A DNA stretch of 64,000 nucleotides from Streptomyces luteolus (lineage in GTDB: Bacteria > Actinomycetota > Actinomycetes > Streptomycetales > Streptomycetaceae), in contig NZ_JASCIS010000012.1 in NCBI RefSeq assembly GCF_029968015.1, positions 62,001 through 126,000 of the forward strand. Direction: 5' to 3'. The notes under the pieces were generated by a model. It did no database searches. It was not told where the DNA came from and was given only the letters and a program-made list of their open reading frames with translations. Each line of letters begins with the position of its first letter. Within the stretch, counting starts at the first letter, position 1. This document shows positions 37,289 through 47,003 of the stretch, piece after piece. Both the position numbers and the translations under genes were made by a program.

Positions 37289-38185
37289 ATGATCGAGGCC
37301 CGTCATCTCCGCGTACTCCGCGCCGTGGCCGCCACCGGCTCCTTCTCCGCGGCGGCCCGCGAACTCGGCTGCACCCAGCCCGCCGTGAGCCAGCAGATGA
37401 AGGCGCTCGAACAGTCCACGGGCACCCCGCTGCTGATCCGCACGGGCCGCGAGATGCGCCTCACGCAGGCCGGAGAAGCCCTGGTCAGACACGCCTCGGG
37501 CATCCTCGCGGGACTCACCGCCGCCGAGGAGGAGGTCGCCGCGATCGCCGGCCTGCGCGCGGGCCGCGTGCGCCTCGTCTCCTTCCCCAGCGGCAGCTCC
37601 GCCCTCGTGCCGACCGCACTCGCCGCCCTCCGCGCCGCCCACCCCGGCACGCGTGTCTCCCTCGTCGACGCCGAACCGCCGCGCTCGGTGGAGATGCTCC
37701 GCGACGGCGACTGCGACGTGGCCCTCGCCTTCCGGTACGACGGCGCGCACGCCACGGAGGACTGGGGCGACCTGGTCGTCCGACCGCTGCTCGCCGACCG
37801 GCTCGTCGGCCTGGTCCCGGAGGGGCACCGCCTGGCGCGCTCGTCCTCCGTCGCCATCGGCGAACTCGCGGACGAGCCCTGGATCGCGGGCTGCCCGCGC
37901 TGCCGCCGACAGCTGGTGGACGTCTGCGAGGGCGCCGGTTTCACCCCGCGCATCGACTTCGCGACGGACGACTACCCGGCGGTGATCAGCCTGGTGGGCG
38001 CGGGCCTCGGCGTCGCCGTACTGCCGGAGCTGGCCCTGGAGTCCGTACGCCCCAGGGGGGCCCGCGCGGTGGCGGTGGAGCCCGCCGTGCGCCGCGAGAT
38101 CGTCGCGCTCACCCTGCCCGACCTGGAGCAGGTCCCGGCGGTGGCGGCCACGCTCGACCACCTCGCCAGGGCCGCGACCCGCTGA
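37289..38185 (+). CDS. LysR-family transcriptional regulator
   Basis: A 298-residue protein: winged HTH at residues 3-60 (RHLRVLRAVAATGSFSAAAR, TQPAVSQQMKALEQSTGTPL) and a type 2 periplasmic-binding-like effector domain (GRVRLVSFPSGSSALVPTAL; DVALAFRYDG). ATG 37289 is chosen over an upstream GTG. Its divergent neighbour is the MOSC gene. Effector unknown. Confidence 0.92.
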   Translation: MIEARHLRVLRAVAATGSFSAAARELGCTQPAVSQQMKALEQSTGTPLLIRTGREMRLTQAGEALVRHASGILAGLTAAEEEVAAIAGLRAGRVRLVSFPSGSSALVPTALAALRAAHPGTRVSLVDAEPPRSVEMLRDGDCDVALAFRYDGAHATEDWGDLVVRPLLADRLVGLVPEGHRLARSSSVAIGELADEPWIAGCPRCRRQLVDVCEGAGFTPRIDFATDDYPAVISLVGAGLGVAVLPELALESVRPRGARAVAVEPAVRREIVALTLPDLEQVPAVAATLDHLARAATR

Positions 38186-38284
38186 GCCGTCCACATCCCC
38201 GGTGGCGCTGTGTGCGACACCTGTGACGGCTGCGGTGCCTGCGACTGCGAAGAAACGTTCCTTCGTTGTCTTGTGGAGCTCGGG

Positions 38285-38614
38285 TCAGTGCACCGGGCTG
38301 CTCGCGCCGGACGTCGCCGACGCCGTGACGAGGCGATGCCGCGCGCGCCCCATGAGCTCCTCGCGCTCGTCCTCGGTCAGCCCGCCCCAGACGCCGTACG
38401 GCTCTCGTACGGCGAGCGCGTGCGCGGCGCACTGGGCGCGCACCGGGCACCTCATGCAGACCTCCTTGGCCGAGTTCTCACGTGCACTTCGCGCGGCGCC
38501 CCGTTCGCCCTCCGGGTGGAAGAACAGAGAGCTGTCCACCCCGCGGCAGGCTGCCAGGAGCTGCCAGTCCCACAGATCGGCGTTCGGTCCGGGAAGGCGG
38601 GAGAAATCTGCCAT
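38285..38614 (-). CDS. WhiB-like iron-sulfur protein
   Basis: A 109-residue Wbl protein. The four Fe-S ligands are C23 (LLAACRG), C53, C56 and C62 (VCMRCPVRAQC), followed by the GVWGG turn and a basic DNA-contact helix (EREELMGRARHRL). Wbl proteins act with sigma factors to control development and stress genes. It diverges from bldM with a 384-base gap containing a clear palindrome 51 bases upstream of its ATG. Confidence 0.93.
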   Translation of the reverse strand: MADFSRLPGPNADLWDWQLLAACRGVDSSLFFHPEGERGAARSARENSAKEVCMRCPVRAQCAAHALAVREPYGVWGGLTEDEREELMGRARHRLVTASATSGASSPVH

Positions 38615-38664
38615 TGCTTGTCCCCTTGCAACCTGTTTGTGCGGACTACGGACCCATGACCGTA

Positions 38665-38685
38665 CATCTACTGTCTGAGTAGATG
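38665..38685. promoter_or_regulatory. palindrome upstream of the whiB-like gene
   Basis: CATCTACT-GTCTG-AGTAGATG: perfect 8-bp arms and a 5-base spacer, in an AT-rich setting, 51 bases before the whiB-like start. It is a likely operator for a dimeric regulator; the regulator is not identified. Confidence 0.55.
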
Positions 38686-38839
38686 AAAATATGACTCATG
38701 GCGAATCTAGCCACAGACACCATGAAAAGGGAAGAAAAGCCGCTAAATGGGGCATAGCTTCAGGCGAAGTTGCGGTGACCTGCGGTAGCGGCGCTGTGTC
38801 CGAGCCCTCACGTAGAGTGTCGAAGAGGGGTCACAGGCC

Positions 38840-38867
38840 CGTAACTCTTTCGAGTGACCGTCGTTGA
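38840..38867 (+). promoter_or_regulatory. sigma-BldN-dependent bldM promoter
   Basis: CGTAAC (38840-38845), exactly 16 bases, CGTTGA (38862-38867). This equals the sequence I recall for the bldM promoter recognised by the developmental ECF sigma factor BldN in S. coelicolor. Confidence 0.85.
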
Positions 38868-38998
38868 GGGTGTGAGGCGGTTGAAAACAGAAGCGCTCGG
38901 GCAGGTGTCCGAGGGCGTCAATCGCACAGGTGACGATTCGTACCAGCCTGGAGGCTCAAGGTGACGCGCAGCAGCTGTGAGAGCCGCGGGGGACAGTC

Positions 38999-39610
38999 AT
39001 GACTTCCGTCCTCGTCTGCGACGACTCCCCGCTTGCCCGAGAGGCGCTCCGACGCGCGGTGGCGACCGTGCCCGGCGTAGAGCGCGTGACGACCGCGGCC
39101 AACGGCGAGGAAGTCCTCCGCCGCTGGGGCGCCGATCGCTCGGACCTGATTCTGATGGACGTACGCATGCCCGGTCTGGGGGGTGTCGAGACGGTGCGCC
39201 GGCTGCTCTCGGCCGACCCCGGCGCCCGGATCATCATGCTGACCGTCGCCGAGGATCTCGACGGCGTCGCGCTCGCGGTCGCCGCCGGCGCCCGCGGCTA
39301 TCTGCACAAGGACGCCTCGCGCGCCGAACTGCGGGCGACGGTCACGCAGGCCCTCGCCGACCCGACCTGGCGGCTCGCCCCGCGGCGGCTGCGTTCCGCC
39401 GAGATGGGGGCGGCGCCGACGCTCACCGCGCGTGAGATCCAGGTCCTCGAAGGCATGAGCCACGGCCGCTCCAACGCCGAGATCGGCCGTGAGCTGTTCC
39501 TCTCCGAGGACACGGTCAAAACGCACGCGCGCAGACTGTTCAAGAAGCTCGGCGCCTCGGACCGCGCGCACGCCGTGGCGCTCGGCTTCCGCTGGGGCCT
39601 GGTCCGCTAG
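38999..39610 (+). CDS. bldM: developmental response regulator BldM (NarL/FixJ type)
   Basis: A 203-residue protein: receiver domain (SVLVCDDSPLAREALRRAVA, phosphoacceptor-position D54 in LILMDVRMPG, YLHKDASRAEL) and LuxR-type HTH (LTAREIQVLEGMSHGRSNAE, LFLSEDTVKTHARRLFKKL). BldM is needed for aerial hyphae; from the literature D54 is dispensable and it also forms heterodimers with WhiI. The sigma-BldN promoter upstream supports the identity. Start fixed by family alignment; RBS not strong. Confidence 0.93.
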   Translation: MTSVLVCDDSPLAREALRRAVATVPGVERVTTAANGEEVLRRWGADRSDLILMDVRMPGLGGVETVRRLLSADPGARIIMLTVAEDLDGVALAVAAGARGYLHKDASRAELRATVTQALADPTWRLAPRRLRSAEMGAAPTLTAREIQVLEGMSHGRSNAEIGRELFLSEDTVKTHARRLFKKLGASDRAHAVALGFRWGLVR

Positions 39611-40017
39611 GCCGTGCCCGTAAAGCCCCTCCCGCAGGCTCCGGCCGGGAGGTTCCCCCAGAGCAGGAGGGACCCCATGACGCCGCAGGGCCCGCCCTCC
39701 GGGCGGACGGCGGGACTTTACGGGCACGACCCAGAAGTGCGCCGCCGCGCGGGTGCCGTGTCGTCGCCGGCGCGTCCCGTCCGCCACCACGCGGGCGGGA
39801 CGTGTCGTGACCTGCGGCTCGGACGGCTCGGACCGTGCCGTGCTTCGTTTCCCGCGCGATGCCGCATCCTTGAGGTGTGGAGTTCCTCGGGGACGATTCG
39901 ATCGAGCGGGAGGGGAGGGCGCAGGAGATGAGTTCCGGCGCACCTGCTCATAACGCTTCGGTGCACAACTACGGACGCGGTGCCACGGATCGGCAGACGC
40001 CGAGGCACCATGGACCG
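39611..40017 (+). other. non-coding region between bldM and the ECF sigma gene
   Basis: The left part is an inverted-repeat element (39613-39728). The right part (39729-40017) has low third-position bias in all frames. Alternative starts for the sigma gene (GTG 39877, ATG 39928) fall here. I see no promoter of high confidence. Confidence 0.5.
39613..39728. repeat. 116-bp inverted-repeat element after bldM
   Basis: The ends are perfect 13-bp inverted repeats (CGTGCCCGTAAAG at 39613-39625 and CTTTACGGGCACG at 39716-39728), enclosing inner hairpins (CCGCCCTCCGGGCGG near 39692). It begins 3 bases after the bldM stop. It may act as a terminator or be a repeat element, and resembles in layout the element at 42329-42505. 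Confidence 0.75.
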
Positions 40018-40605
40018 ATGCGTGACGACGAGGCTGCTGCTGCCCAAGGGGCCATCGGTGCACTCGTACGGCGCGCGGTCGACGGTGACGAGCAGGCCAC
40101 GCACGACCTCCTGGCCCGCGTGCACCCCCTCGCGCTGCGCTACTGCCGCACCCGGCTGTCCCGACTGCCAGGTGACGCACGGCACTTCGTGGAGGATCTC
40201 GCCCAGGAAGTGTGTGTCGCCGTACTCCTGGCGCTGCCGCGCTATCGGGACACGGGCCGGCCCTTCGAGGCCTTCGTCTTCGCCATCGCCGGGCACAAGG
40301 TCGCGGACCTGCAGCGCGCCGCGATGCGCCACCCGGGCTCCACGGCCGTGCCGTCCGACGAGATGCCCGAGCGGCCCGACGACTCCCTCGGGCCCGAGGA
40401 GCGCGCGCTGCTCAGCAGCGACGCCGCGTGGGCCAAGAAACTCCTCGCCAACCTTCCGGAGAATCAGCGCGAGCTGCTGCTGCTCCGGATCGCTGTCGGG
40501 CTCACCGCCGAGGAGACCGGACAGATGCTGGGGATGTCGCCCGGCGCCGTCCGGGTCGCACAGCACCGGGCGTTGAGCCGGTTGCGGGCACTCGCGGAGC
40601 AGTGA
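40018..40605 (+). CDS. shbA: ECF-type RNA polymerase sigma factor, ShbA-like
   Basis: About 195 residues from ATG 40018 ([20 protein letters not shown]). Sigma2: [60 protein letters not shown]; sigma4: [40 protein letters not shown]. From its place between bldM and guaB it corresponds to ShbA, the sigma factor reported to drive hrdB, the principal sigma gene. No anti-sigma gene is adjacent. ATG 39928 and GTG 39877 are alternative starts, but the extra region has poor codon bias. Confidence 0.82.
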   Translation: MRDDEAAAAQGAIGALVRRAVDGDEQATHDLLARVHPLALRYCRTRLSRLPGDARHFVEDLAQEVCVAVLLALPRYRDTGRPFEAFVFAIAGHKVADLQRAAMRHPGSTAVPSDEMPERPDDSLGPEERALLSSDAAWAKKLLANLPENQRELLLLRIAVGLTAEETGQMLGMSPGAVRVAQHRALSRLRALAEQ

Positions 40606-40666
40606 GGCGGCCGGAGTCCGGCGCCGCCTTGTCGTAGGAACGCACAACGATCGCCGTCCACTGTGA

Positions 40667-42247
<1,581 letters not shown>

Positions 42248-42562
42248 CCGCCGGGCGATCTCCCGGCGATAGCCGGGGGAGCAACGGGGAGCACGCTTGG
42301 AGGCCCGTGGGTACTACGCCCGCGGGCCGAGGCCCTGTCTTCCATCTCCCGTCTGCCCCGCGACGCCTGGCACGCACTCTCGCCGCACCGGGCACAAGCC
42401 CAAGTACGTCCAGTACGAGGGCTTGCACCCGGCACACCGAGAGCACGCACCAGACGCCGCGGTGCCGCCCTCCGGGCGACGACGGGAGATGGAAGACAGG
42501 GCCTCGCGTGTGTGTCGGGGATACTGGAAGACGCAGACCGGAGAGTGGAAAGGCCACACAAC
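42248..42562. other. intergenic region between guaB and guaB3
   Basis: More than half of this 315-base gap is the inverted-repeat element at 42329-42505. The left 80 bases contain a short hairpin (GGGCGATCTCCCGGCGATAG region) suited to a guaB terminator. Short ORFs in several frames read through the palindrome and are not credible genes. Confidence 0.6.
42329..42505. repeat. 177-bp long inverted-repeat element, possible structured RNA
   Basis: Outer arms are perfect 25-bp repeats (42329-42353 and 42481-42505, GAGGCCCTGTCTTCC and its complement at the ends). Inner arms of 42 bases (42360-42401, 42419-42460) pair with many transition differences and one transversion. A small hairpin lies at about 42464-42480, and GTAC/GTAC closes the tip. 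Nearly all inner differences become G-U pairs if the minus strand is transcribed. Confidence 0.85.
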
Positions 42563-43687
42563 GTGACTGAGATCGAGATCGGGCGCGGCAAGCGCGGCCG
42601 CAGGGCGTACGCGTTCGACGACATCGCCATCGTGCCGAGCCGCCGGACGCGGGACCCGAAGGAGGTCTCGATCGCCTGGCAGATCGATGCCTACCGTTTT
42701 GAACTGCCGTTCCTCGCGGCCCCCATGGACTCGGTCGTCTCGCCGCAGACGGCGATCCGCATCGGCGAGCTGGGCGGCCTGGGCGTGCTCAACCTCGAGG
42801 GCCTGTGGACCCGCTACGAGGACCCGCAGCCGCTGCTCGACGAGATCGCCGAGCTGGCGCCCGAGGCCGCGACCCGCCGCCTGCAGGAGATCTACGCCGC
42901 GCCGATCAAGGAAGAGCTGATCGGCCAGCGCATCAAGGAGGTCCGCGACTCCGGTGTCGTCACCGCCGCGGCCCTCTCCCCGCAGCGGACGGCCCAGTTC
43001 TCCAAGGCCGTCGTGGACGCGGGCGTCGACATCTTCGTGATCCGCGGTACGACGGTGTCGGCCGAGCACGTCTCGGGTGCCGCCGAGCCGCTGAACCTCA
43101 AGCAGTTCATCTACGAGCTGGACGTCCCGGTGATCGTCGGCGGCTGCGCCACGTACACGGCCGCGCTGCACCTGATGCGTACCGGCGCCGCGGGTGTGCT
43201 CGTCGGCTTCGGCGGGGGCGCCGCGCACACCACGCGCAACGTCCTCGGCATCCAGGTCCCGATGGCGACCGCCGTGGCCGATGTCGCCGCCGCGCGCCGG
43301 GACTACCTCGACGAGTCCGGCGGCCGGTACGTCCACGTCATCGCCGACGGCGGCGTGGGCTGGTCCGGCGACCTGCCGAAGGCCATCGCCTGCGGTGCGG
43401 ACTCGGTGATGATGGGCTCCCCGCTGGCCCGTGCCACGGACTCGCCCGGCAAGGGCCACCACTGGGGCATGGAGGCCGTGCACGAGGACGTGCCGCGCGG
43501 CAAGAAGGTCGACCTGGGCACGGTCGGCACGACCGAGGAGGTCCTCACCGGTCCCTCGCACTCGCCCGACGGTTCGATGAACTTCTTCGGCGCCCTGCGT
43601 CGCTCGATGGCCACGACCGGCTACAGCGAGCTCAAGGAGTTCCAGCGCGTCGAGGTGACGGTCGCGGACTCGGTGCACAGCCGCTGA
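42563..43687 (+). CDS. guaB3: GuaB3, IMP dehydrogenase-related protein
   Basis: A 374-residue IMPDH/GMP-reductase family TIM barrel (GRRAYAFDDIAIVPSRRTRD, LAAPMDSVVSPQTAIRIGEL, VIADGGVGWSGDLPKAIACG) with no CBS domains. The loop that has GxGSICTTR in IMPDH is GGGAAHTTRN here, so the catalytic Cys is replaced (Ala-His). This is the GuaB3 family; a GMP reductase function has been proposed for some members, but without the Cys the chemistry is uncertain. GTG start. Confidence 0.92.
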   Translation: MTEIEIGRGKRGRRAYAFDDIAIVPSRRTRDPKEVSIAWQIDAYRFELPFLAAPMDSVVSPQTAIRIGELGGLGVLNLEGLWTRYEDPQPLLDEIAELAPEAATRRLQEIYAAPIKEELIGQRIKEVRDSGVVTAAALSPQRTAQFSKAVVDAGVDIFVIRGTTVSAEHVSGAAEPLNLKQFIYELDVPVIVGGCATYTAALHLMRTGAAGVLVGFGGGAAHTTRNVLGIQVPMATAVADVAAARRDYLDESGGRYVHVIADGGVGWSGDLPKAIACGADSVMMGSPLARATDSPGKGHHWGMEAVHEDVPRGKKVDLGTVGTTEEVLTGPSHSPDGSMNFFGALRRSMATTGYSELKEFQRVEVTVADSVHSR

Positions 43688-43693
43688 AACACA

Positions 43694-43751
43694 GCACTAC
43701 AGAAGAAGGGCCGTACCGCGAGCGAGCGGTACGGCCCTTCTTCTGTAGTGC
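43694..43751. terminator. bidirectional terminator between guaB3 and the sugar dehydrogenase
   Basis: Perfect 26-bp arms (GCACTACAGAAGAAGGG... and its complement) with a 6-base loop, between two convergent genes. CGGTTTTC follows on the plus strand. A strong terminator for both. Confidence 0.88.
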
Positions 43752-43766
43752 CGGTTTTCGTCATCG

Positions 43767-45026
43767 TCAGAGGCGGTGGGCCGCTCCGATCGGGGTCGCG
43801 CCCCGCGTGTCGAGCAGCAACTGGGCCTTCACGGCGAGGCTTTGCAGGTCGTACGTGCGGTGGGGCTGGAGCAGGATCGTCAGGTCGGCGTCGGCGGCCG
43901 CCTCGTAGAGGGAGTCGGCGCGCGGGACGGGGCGGCCGAGGACGTTCCAGTGCGGGACGTACGGGTCGTGGTAGCTGATGGCGGCACCCAGCTCCATCAG
44001 GCGGGTGGCGATCTCCTGGGCGGGGGAGCCCTGTTGGTCGGCGAGGTCGGGCTTGTAGGTGACGCCGAGAAGCAGCACACGCGCGGCGCGGGCCGACTTG
44101 CCGTGCTCGTTGAGGAGTGTGGCCGCGCGCTGGATCACGTACTGCGGCATGCGGTGGTTGATCTCCTGCGCGAGGCCGACCATGCGCAGCGGGTGGCCGG
44201 GTGTGCGGCTGTGGTGGGGCAGGTAGTTGGGGTCGAGCGGGATGCCGTGGCCGCCTACGCCGGGTCCCGGGCGGAACGCCTGGAAGCCGAAGGGCTTGGT
44301 CTCGGCGCAGCGGATGACGTCCCAGAAGTCGACGCCCAGGTCGTGGCAGAGGACGGCCATCTCGTTGACCAGGGCGATGTTGACGTGCCGGTAGTTGGTC
44401 TCCAGGAGCTGCACCGTCTCCGCCTCGCGGGGGCCACGCGCGCGTACGACCTTGTCGGTGAGGCGGCCGTAGAACGCGGCGGCCGACTCGGTGCAGGCCG
44501 GGGTGAGGCCACCGATGACCTTGGGGGTGTTGGCGTAGCCGTGGGTGCGGTTGCCGGGGTCGAGGCGGCCGGGCGAGTACGCGAGGTGGAAGTCCCGTCC
44601 CGCGCGCATGCCTGAGCCCTTTTCGAGGATCGGGCGGATGACGTCGTCCGTGGTGCCCGGGTACGCGGGCGACTCCAGGATGACCGTGGTGTGCGGGCGC
44701 AGCCGGGCCGCCAGGTCGCGGGCCGCTTCGGCGACCTGGCTCAGGTCGAGGGAGCCGTCGGCGCCGAGCGGGGTCGGTGCGCAGATGACGGCGGTGCGCA
44801 CCCGGCCGAGATCCACCGGGTTCGAGGTCGGCCGGAAGCCCCCCGAGAGCATCCGGCGCAGGTCGGCCGCGGTCAGGGTGCCCTCGTCGGCGGGCAGTCG
44901 GCCCGCGGCGAGGTCGGCGCTGAGGCGCGGGTCGTAGGCGATGGTCTCGATCCCGGACGCGACGGCGGCCTGGGCGAGGGGCAGGCCGAGATGGCCGAGT
45001 CCGATGACGGCGAGATCTGCGGGCAT
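43767..45026 (-). CDS. nucleotide-sugar (UDP-sugar) dehydrogenase homologue lacking the catalytic Cys
   Basis: A 419-residue protein. Rossmann motif ADLAVIGLGHLGLPLAQAA; ESPAYPGTTDDVI; AYSPGRLDPGN; the central helix TNYRHVNIALVNEMAVLCHD; C-terminal KPDLADQQGSPAQEIATRL. It resembles UDP-ManNAc/UDP-GlcNAc/UDP-Glc dehydrogenases. In the active-site signature GGHGIPLDPNYL residue 261 is Gly (GGC) where the family has the catalytic Cys (GGHCIPVDP). Fully oxidising a UDP-sugar to the acid is then unlikely. ATG 45026 is preferred to the in-frame start at 45047. Confidence 0.88.
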   Translation of the reverse strand: MPADLAVIGLGHLGLPLAQAAVASGIETIAYDPRLSADLAAGRLPADEGTLTAADLRRMLSGGFRPTSNPVDLGRVRTAVICAPTPLGADGSLDLSQVAEAARDLAARLRPHTTVILESPAYPGTTDDVIRPILEKGSGMRAGRDFHLAYSPGRLDPGNRTHGYANTPKVIGGLTPACTESAAAFYGRLTDKVVRARGPREAETVQLLETNYRHVNIALVNEMAVLCHDLGVDFWDVIRCAETKPFGFQAFRPGPGVGGHGIPLDPNYLPHHSRTPGHPLRMVGLAQEINHRMPQYVIQRAATLLNEHGKSARAARVLLLGVTYKPDLADQQGSPAQEIATRLMELGAAISYHDPYVPHWNVLGRPVPRADSLYEAAADADLTILLQPHRTYDLQSLAVKAQLLLDTRGATPIGAAHRL

Positions 45027-45094
45027 GGCGTGGGCCGTCCTTCCCAATAGCCGGAACGGGAGGAGCGCGCAAGCCCTGTGGACAGAGTGGACCA

Positions 45095-45142
45095 GCGCAA
45101 TGTCAGGTTAGGAGTAAATATGACCGTTATGCGGCATTGCGC
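45095..45142. promoter_or_regulatory. inverted repeat upstream of glpD
   Basis: GCGCAATG (45095-45102) and CATTGCGC (45135-45142) flank an AT-rich stretch (GAGTAAATATGACCGTTATG). It lies between the divergent sugar dehydrogenase and glpD and is a likely operator/promoter region. Confidence 0.45.
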
Positions 45143-45247
45143 GATCACGGACTTCGGAGTGTTGTCCACAGGCGGTGGCTGAAGTCCGCGACTCCGGACA
45201 GAATCGACGTTGTGAGCCCGACCACACGGGGGCGACGGGAGGCAGCA

Positions 45248-46954
45248 GTGAGGACAGCGACACTGGGACCGGCCGAGCGGGCGGAAGCACTCGCGGGCAT
45301 GGCCGAACGGGAACTCGACGTGCTGGTCGTCGGCGCGGGCGTGGTCGGCGCGGGCACCGCGCTCGACGCCGTCACGAGAGGTCTCTCCACCGGCCTCGTC
45401 GAGGCCCGCGACTGGGCTTCCGGCACGTCGAGCCGGTCGAGCAAGCTCATCCACGGCGGCCTGCGCTATCTGGAGATGCTCGACTTCGCACTGGTACGTG
45501 AGGCGCTGAAGGAGCGCGGACTCCTGCTCGAACGCATCGCCCCGCACCTGGTCAAGCCGGTCCCGTTCCTCTACCCGCTGCAACACAAGGGCTGGGAGCG
45601 GCTCTACGCCGGATCCGGCGTCGCCCTCTACGACGCCATGTCGATGTCCCGGGGCCACGGCCGGGGTCTGCCGATGCACCGTCACCTCAGCCGCCGTCAC
45701 GCCCTGCGCGTCGCGCCCTGCCTGCAGAGGGACGCGCTCATCGGCGCCATGCAGTACTACGACGCGCAGATGGACGACGCCCGTTACGTCGCGATGATGG
45801 TCCGCACCGCCGCCGCCTACGGCGCGAAGGTCGCCAACCGAGCCCGCGTCACCGGATTCCTGCGCGAGGGCGAACGCGTCGTCGGCGCCCGCGTGGAGGA
45901 CGCGGAGTCCGGTGGGGAGTACGAGGTCAGGGCCCGCCAGATCGTCAACGCCACCGGGGTCTGGACCGACGACACCCAGGCCATGGTCGGCGAGCGCGGC
46001 CAGTTCCACGTCCGCGCCTCCAAGGGCATCCACCTGGTCGTCCCCAAGGACCGCATCAACTCCACGACGGGGCTGATCCTGCGTACGGAGAAGTCCGTGC
46101 TCTTCGTCATCCCCTGGGGCCGGCACTGGATCATCGGCACCACCGACACCGACTGGGATCTGGACAAGGCCCACCCGGCCGCTTCCAGCGCGGACATCGA
46201 CTATCTGCTGGAGCATGTGAACTCGGTGCTCGCGGTCCCCCTCACGAGGGACGACGTCCAGGGGGTGTACGCGGGCCTCAGGCCGCTGCTCGCCGGGGAG
46301 TCCGACGCCACCAGCAAGCTGTCCCGCGAACACACCGTCGCCCACCCGGTGCCCGGCCTCGTCGTCGTCGCCGGCGGCAAGTACACGACGTACCGGGTCA
46401 TGGCCAAGGACGCCGTGGACGAGGCGGTGCACGCACTCGACCAGCGCGTCGCGGACTGCGTCACCGAGGACATCCCGCTGATCGGCGCCGAGGGCTACAA
46501 GGCGCTGTGGAACGCCCGCGCGCGTATCGCCGCCCGCACGGGACTCCATGTGGTGCGCGTGGAACACCTGTTGAACCGGTACGGATCGCTGACCGAGGAA
46601 CTGCTCGACCTCATCGCGGACGACCCGTCCCTCGGCGAACCCCTGCAGTACGCCGACGACTACCTGCGCGCCGAGATCGTCTACGCCGCTTCGCACGAGG
46701 GCGCCAGGCATCTGGACGACGTCCTGACGCGGCGCACACGTATCTCCATCGAGACCTTCGACCGCGGCACGCGCAGTGCCCGCGAGTGTGCGGAGCTCAT
46801 GGCGAAGGTGCTCGGCTGGGGCGCGGACCACGTCGACAGGGAGGTCGAGCACTACGAGAAGCGGGTCGAGGCGGAGCGGGAGTCCCAGCGCCAGCCGGAC
46901 GACCTGACGGCCGACGCGGCACGGTTGGGGGCACCGGACATCGTGCCGTTGTGA
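45248..46954 (+). CDS. glpD: glycerol-3-phosphate dehydrogenase (FAD, aerobic)
   Basis: A 568-residue flavoprotein: FAD motif LDVLVVGAGVVGAGTALDAV, GTSSRSSKLIHGGLRYLEM, IVNATGVWTDD, WIIGTTDTDWD, VVVAGGKYTTYRVMAKDAVD. It oxidises glycerol-3-P to DHAP at the membrane, feeding electrons to menaquinone. GTG 45248 has GGGAGG seven bases upstream; a GTG at 45212 is a weaker alternative. Next to it are no glycerol uptake genes. Confidence 0.95.
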   Translation: MRTATLGPAERAEALAGMAERELDVLVVGAGVVGAGTALDAVTRGLSTGLVEARDWASGTSSRSSKLIHGGLRYLEMLDFALVREALKERGLLLERIAPHLVKPVPFLYPLQHKGWERLYAGSGVALYDAMSMSRGHGRGLPMHRHLSRRHALRVAPCLQRDALIGAMQYYDAQMDDARYVAMMVRTAAAYGAKVANRARVTGFLREGERVVGARVEDAESGGEYEVRARQIVNATGVWTDDTQAMVGERGQFHVRASKGIHLVVPKDRINSTTGLILRTEKSVLFVIPWGRHWIIGTTDTDWDLDKAHPAASSADIDYLLEHVNSVLAVPLTRDDVQGVYAGLRPLLAGESDATSKLSREHTVAHPVPGLVVVAGGKYTTYRVMAKDAVDEAVHALDQRVADCVTEDIPLIGAEGYKALWNARARIAARTGLHVVRVEHLLNRYGSLTEELLDLIADDPSLGEPLQYADDYLRAEIVYAASHEGARHLDDVLTRRTRISIETFDRGTRSARECAELMAKVLGWGADHVDREVEHYEKRVEAERESQRQPDDLTADAARLGAPDIVPL

Positions 46955-47003
46955 GGGGCGCCGGGTTCTCCGAGGCGCGCCTGAGCGTGTTCCGGCCGGA
47001 GCG

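Larger units (their letters stand above)
38615..38998. promoter_or_regulatory. divergent regulatory region between the whiB-like gene and bldM
   Basis: This 384-base region has no ORF worth calling. It holds an 8-bp-arm palindrome near the whiB-like gene (38665-38685), an unusually AT-rich stretch around 38685-38740, a weak BldD-like TCACGTAGAGTGT (38808-38820, two mismatches to TNACNCWGNGTNA) and the sigma-BldN promoter (38840-38867). Confidence 0.6.

Noticed and set aside
38210..38659. An ORF starting with a Cys-rich peptide (CDTCDGCGACDC) opposite the whiB-like gene.
   Set aside because: It runs antisense through the whole whiB-like gene, where its codon use follows the other strand. Only the first 14 residues look special; no RBS was seen.
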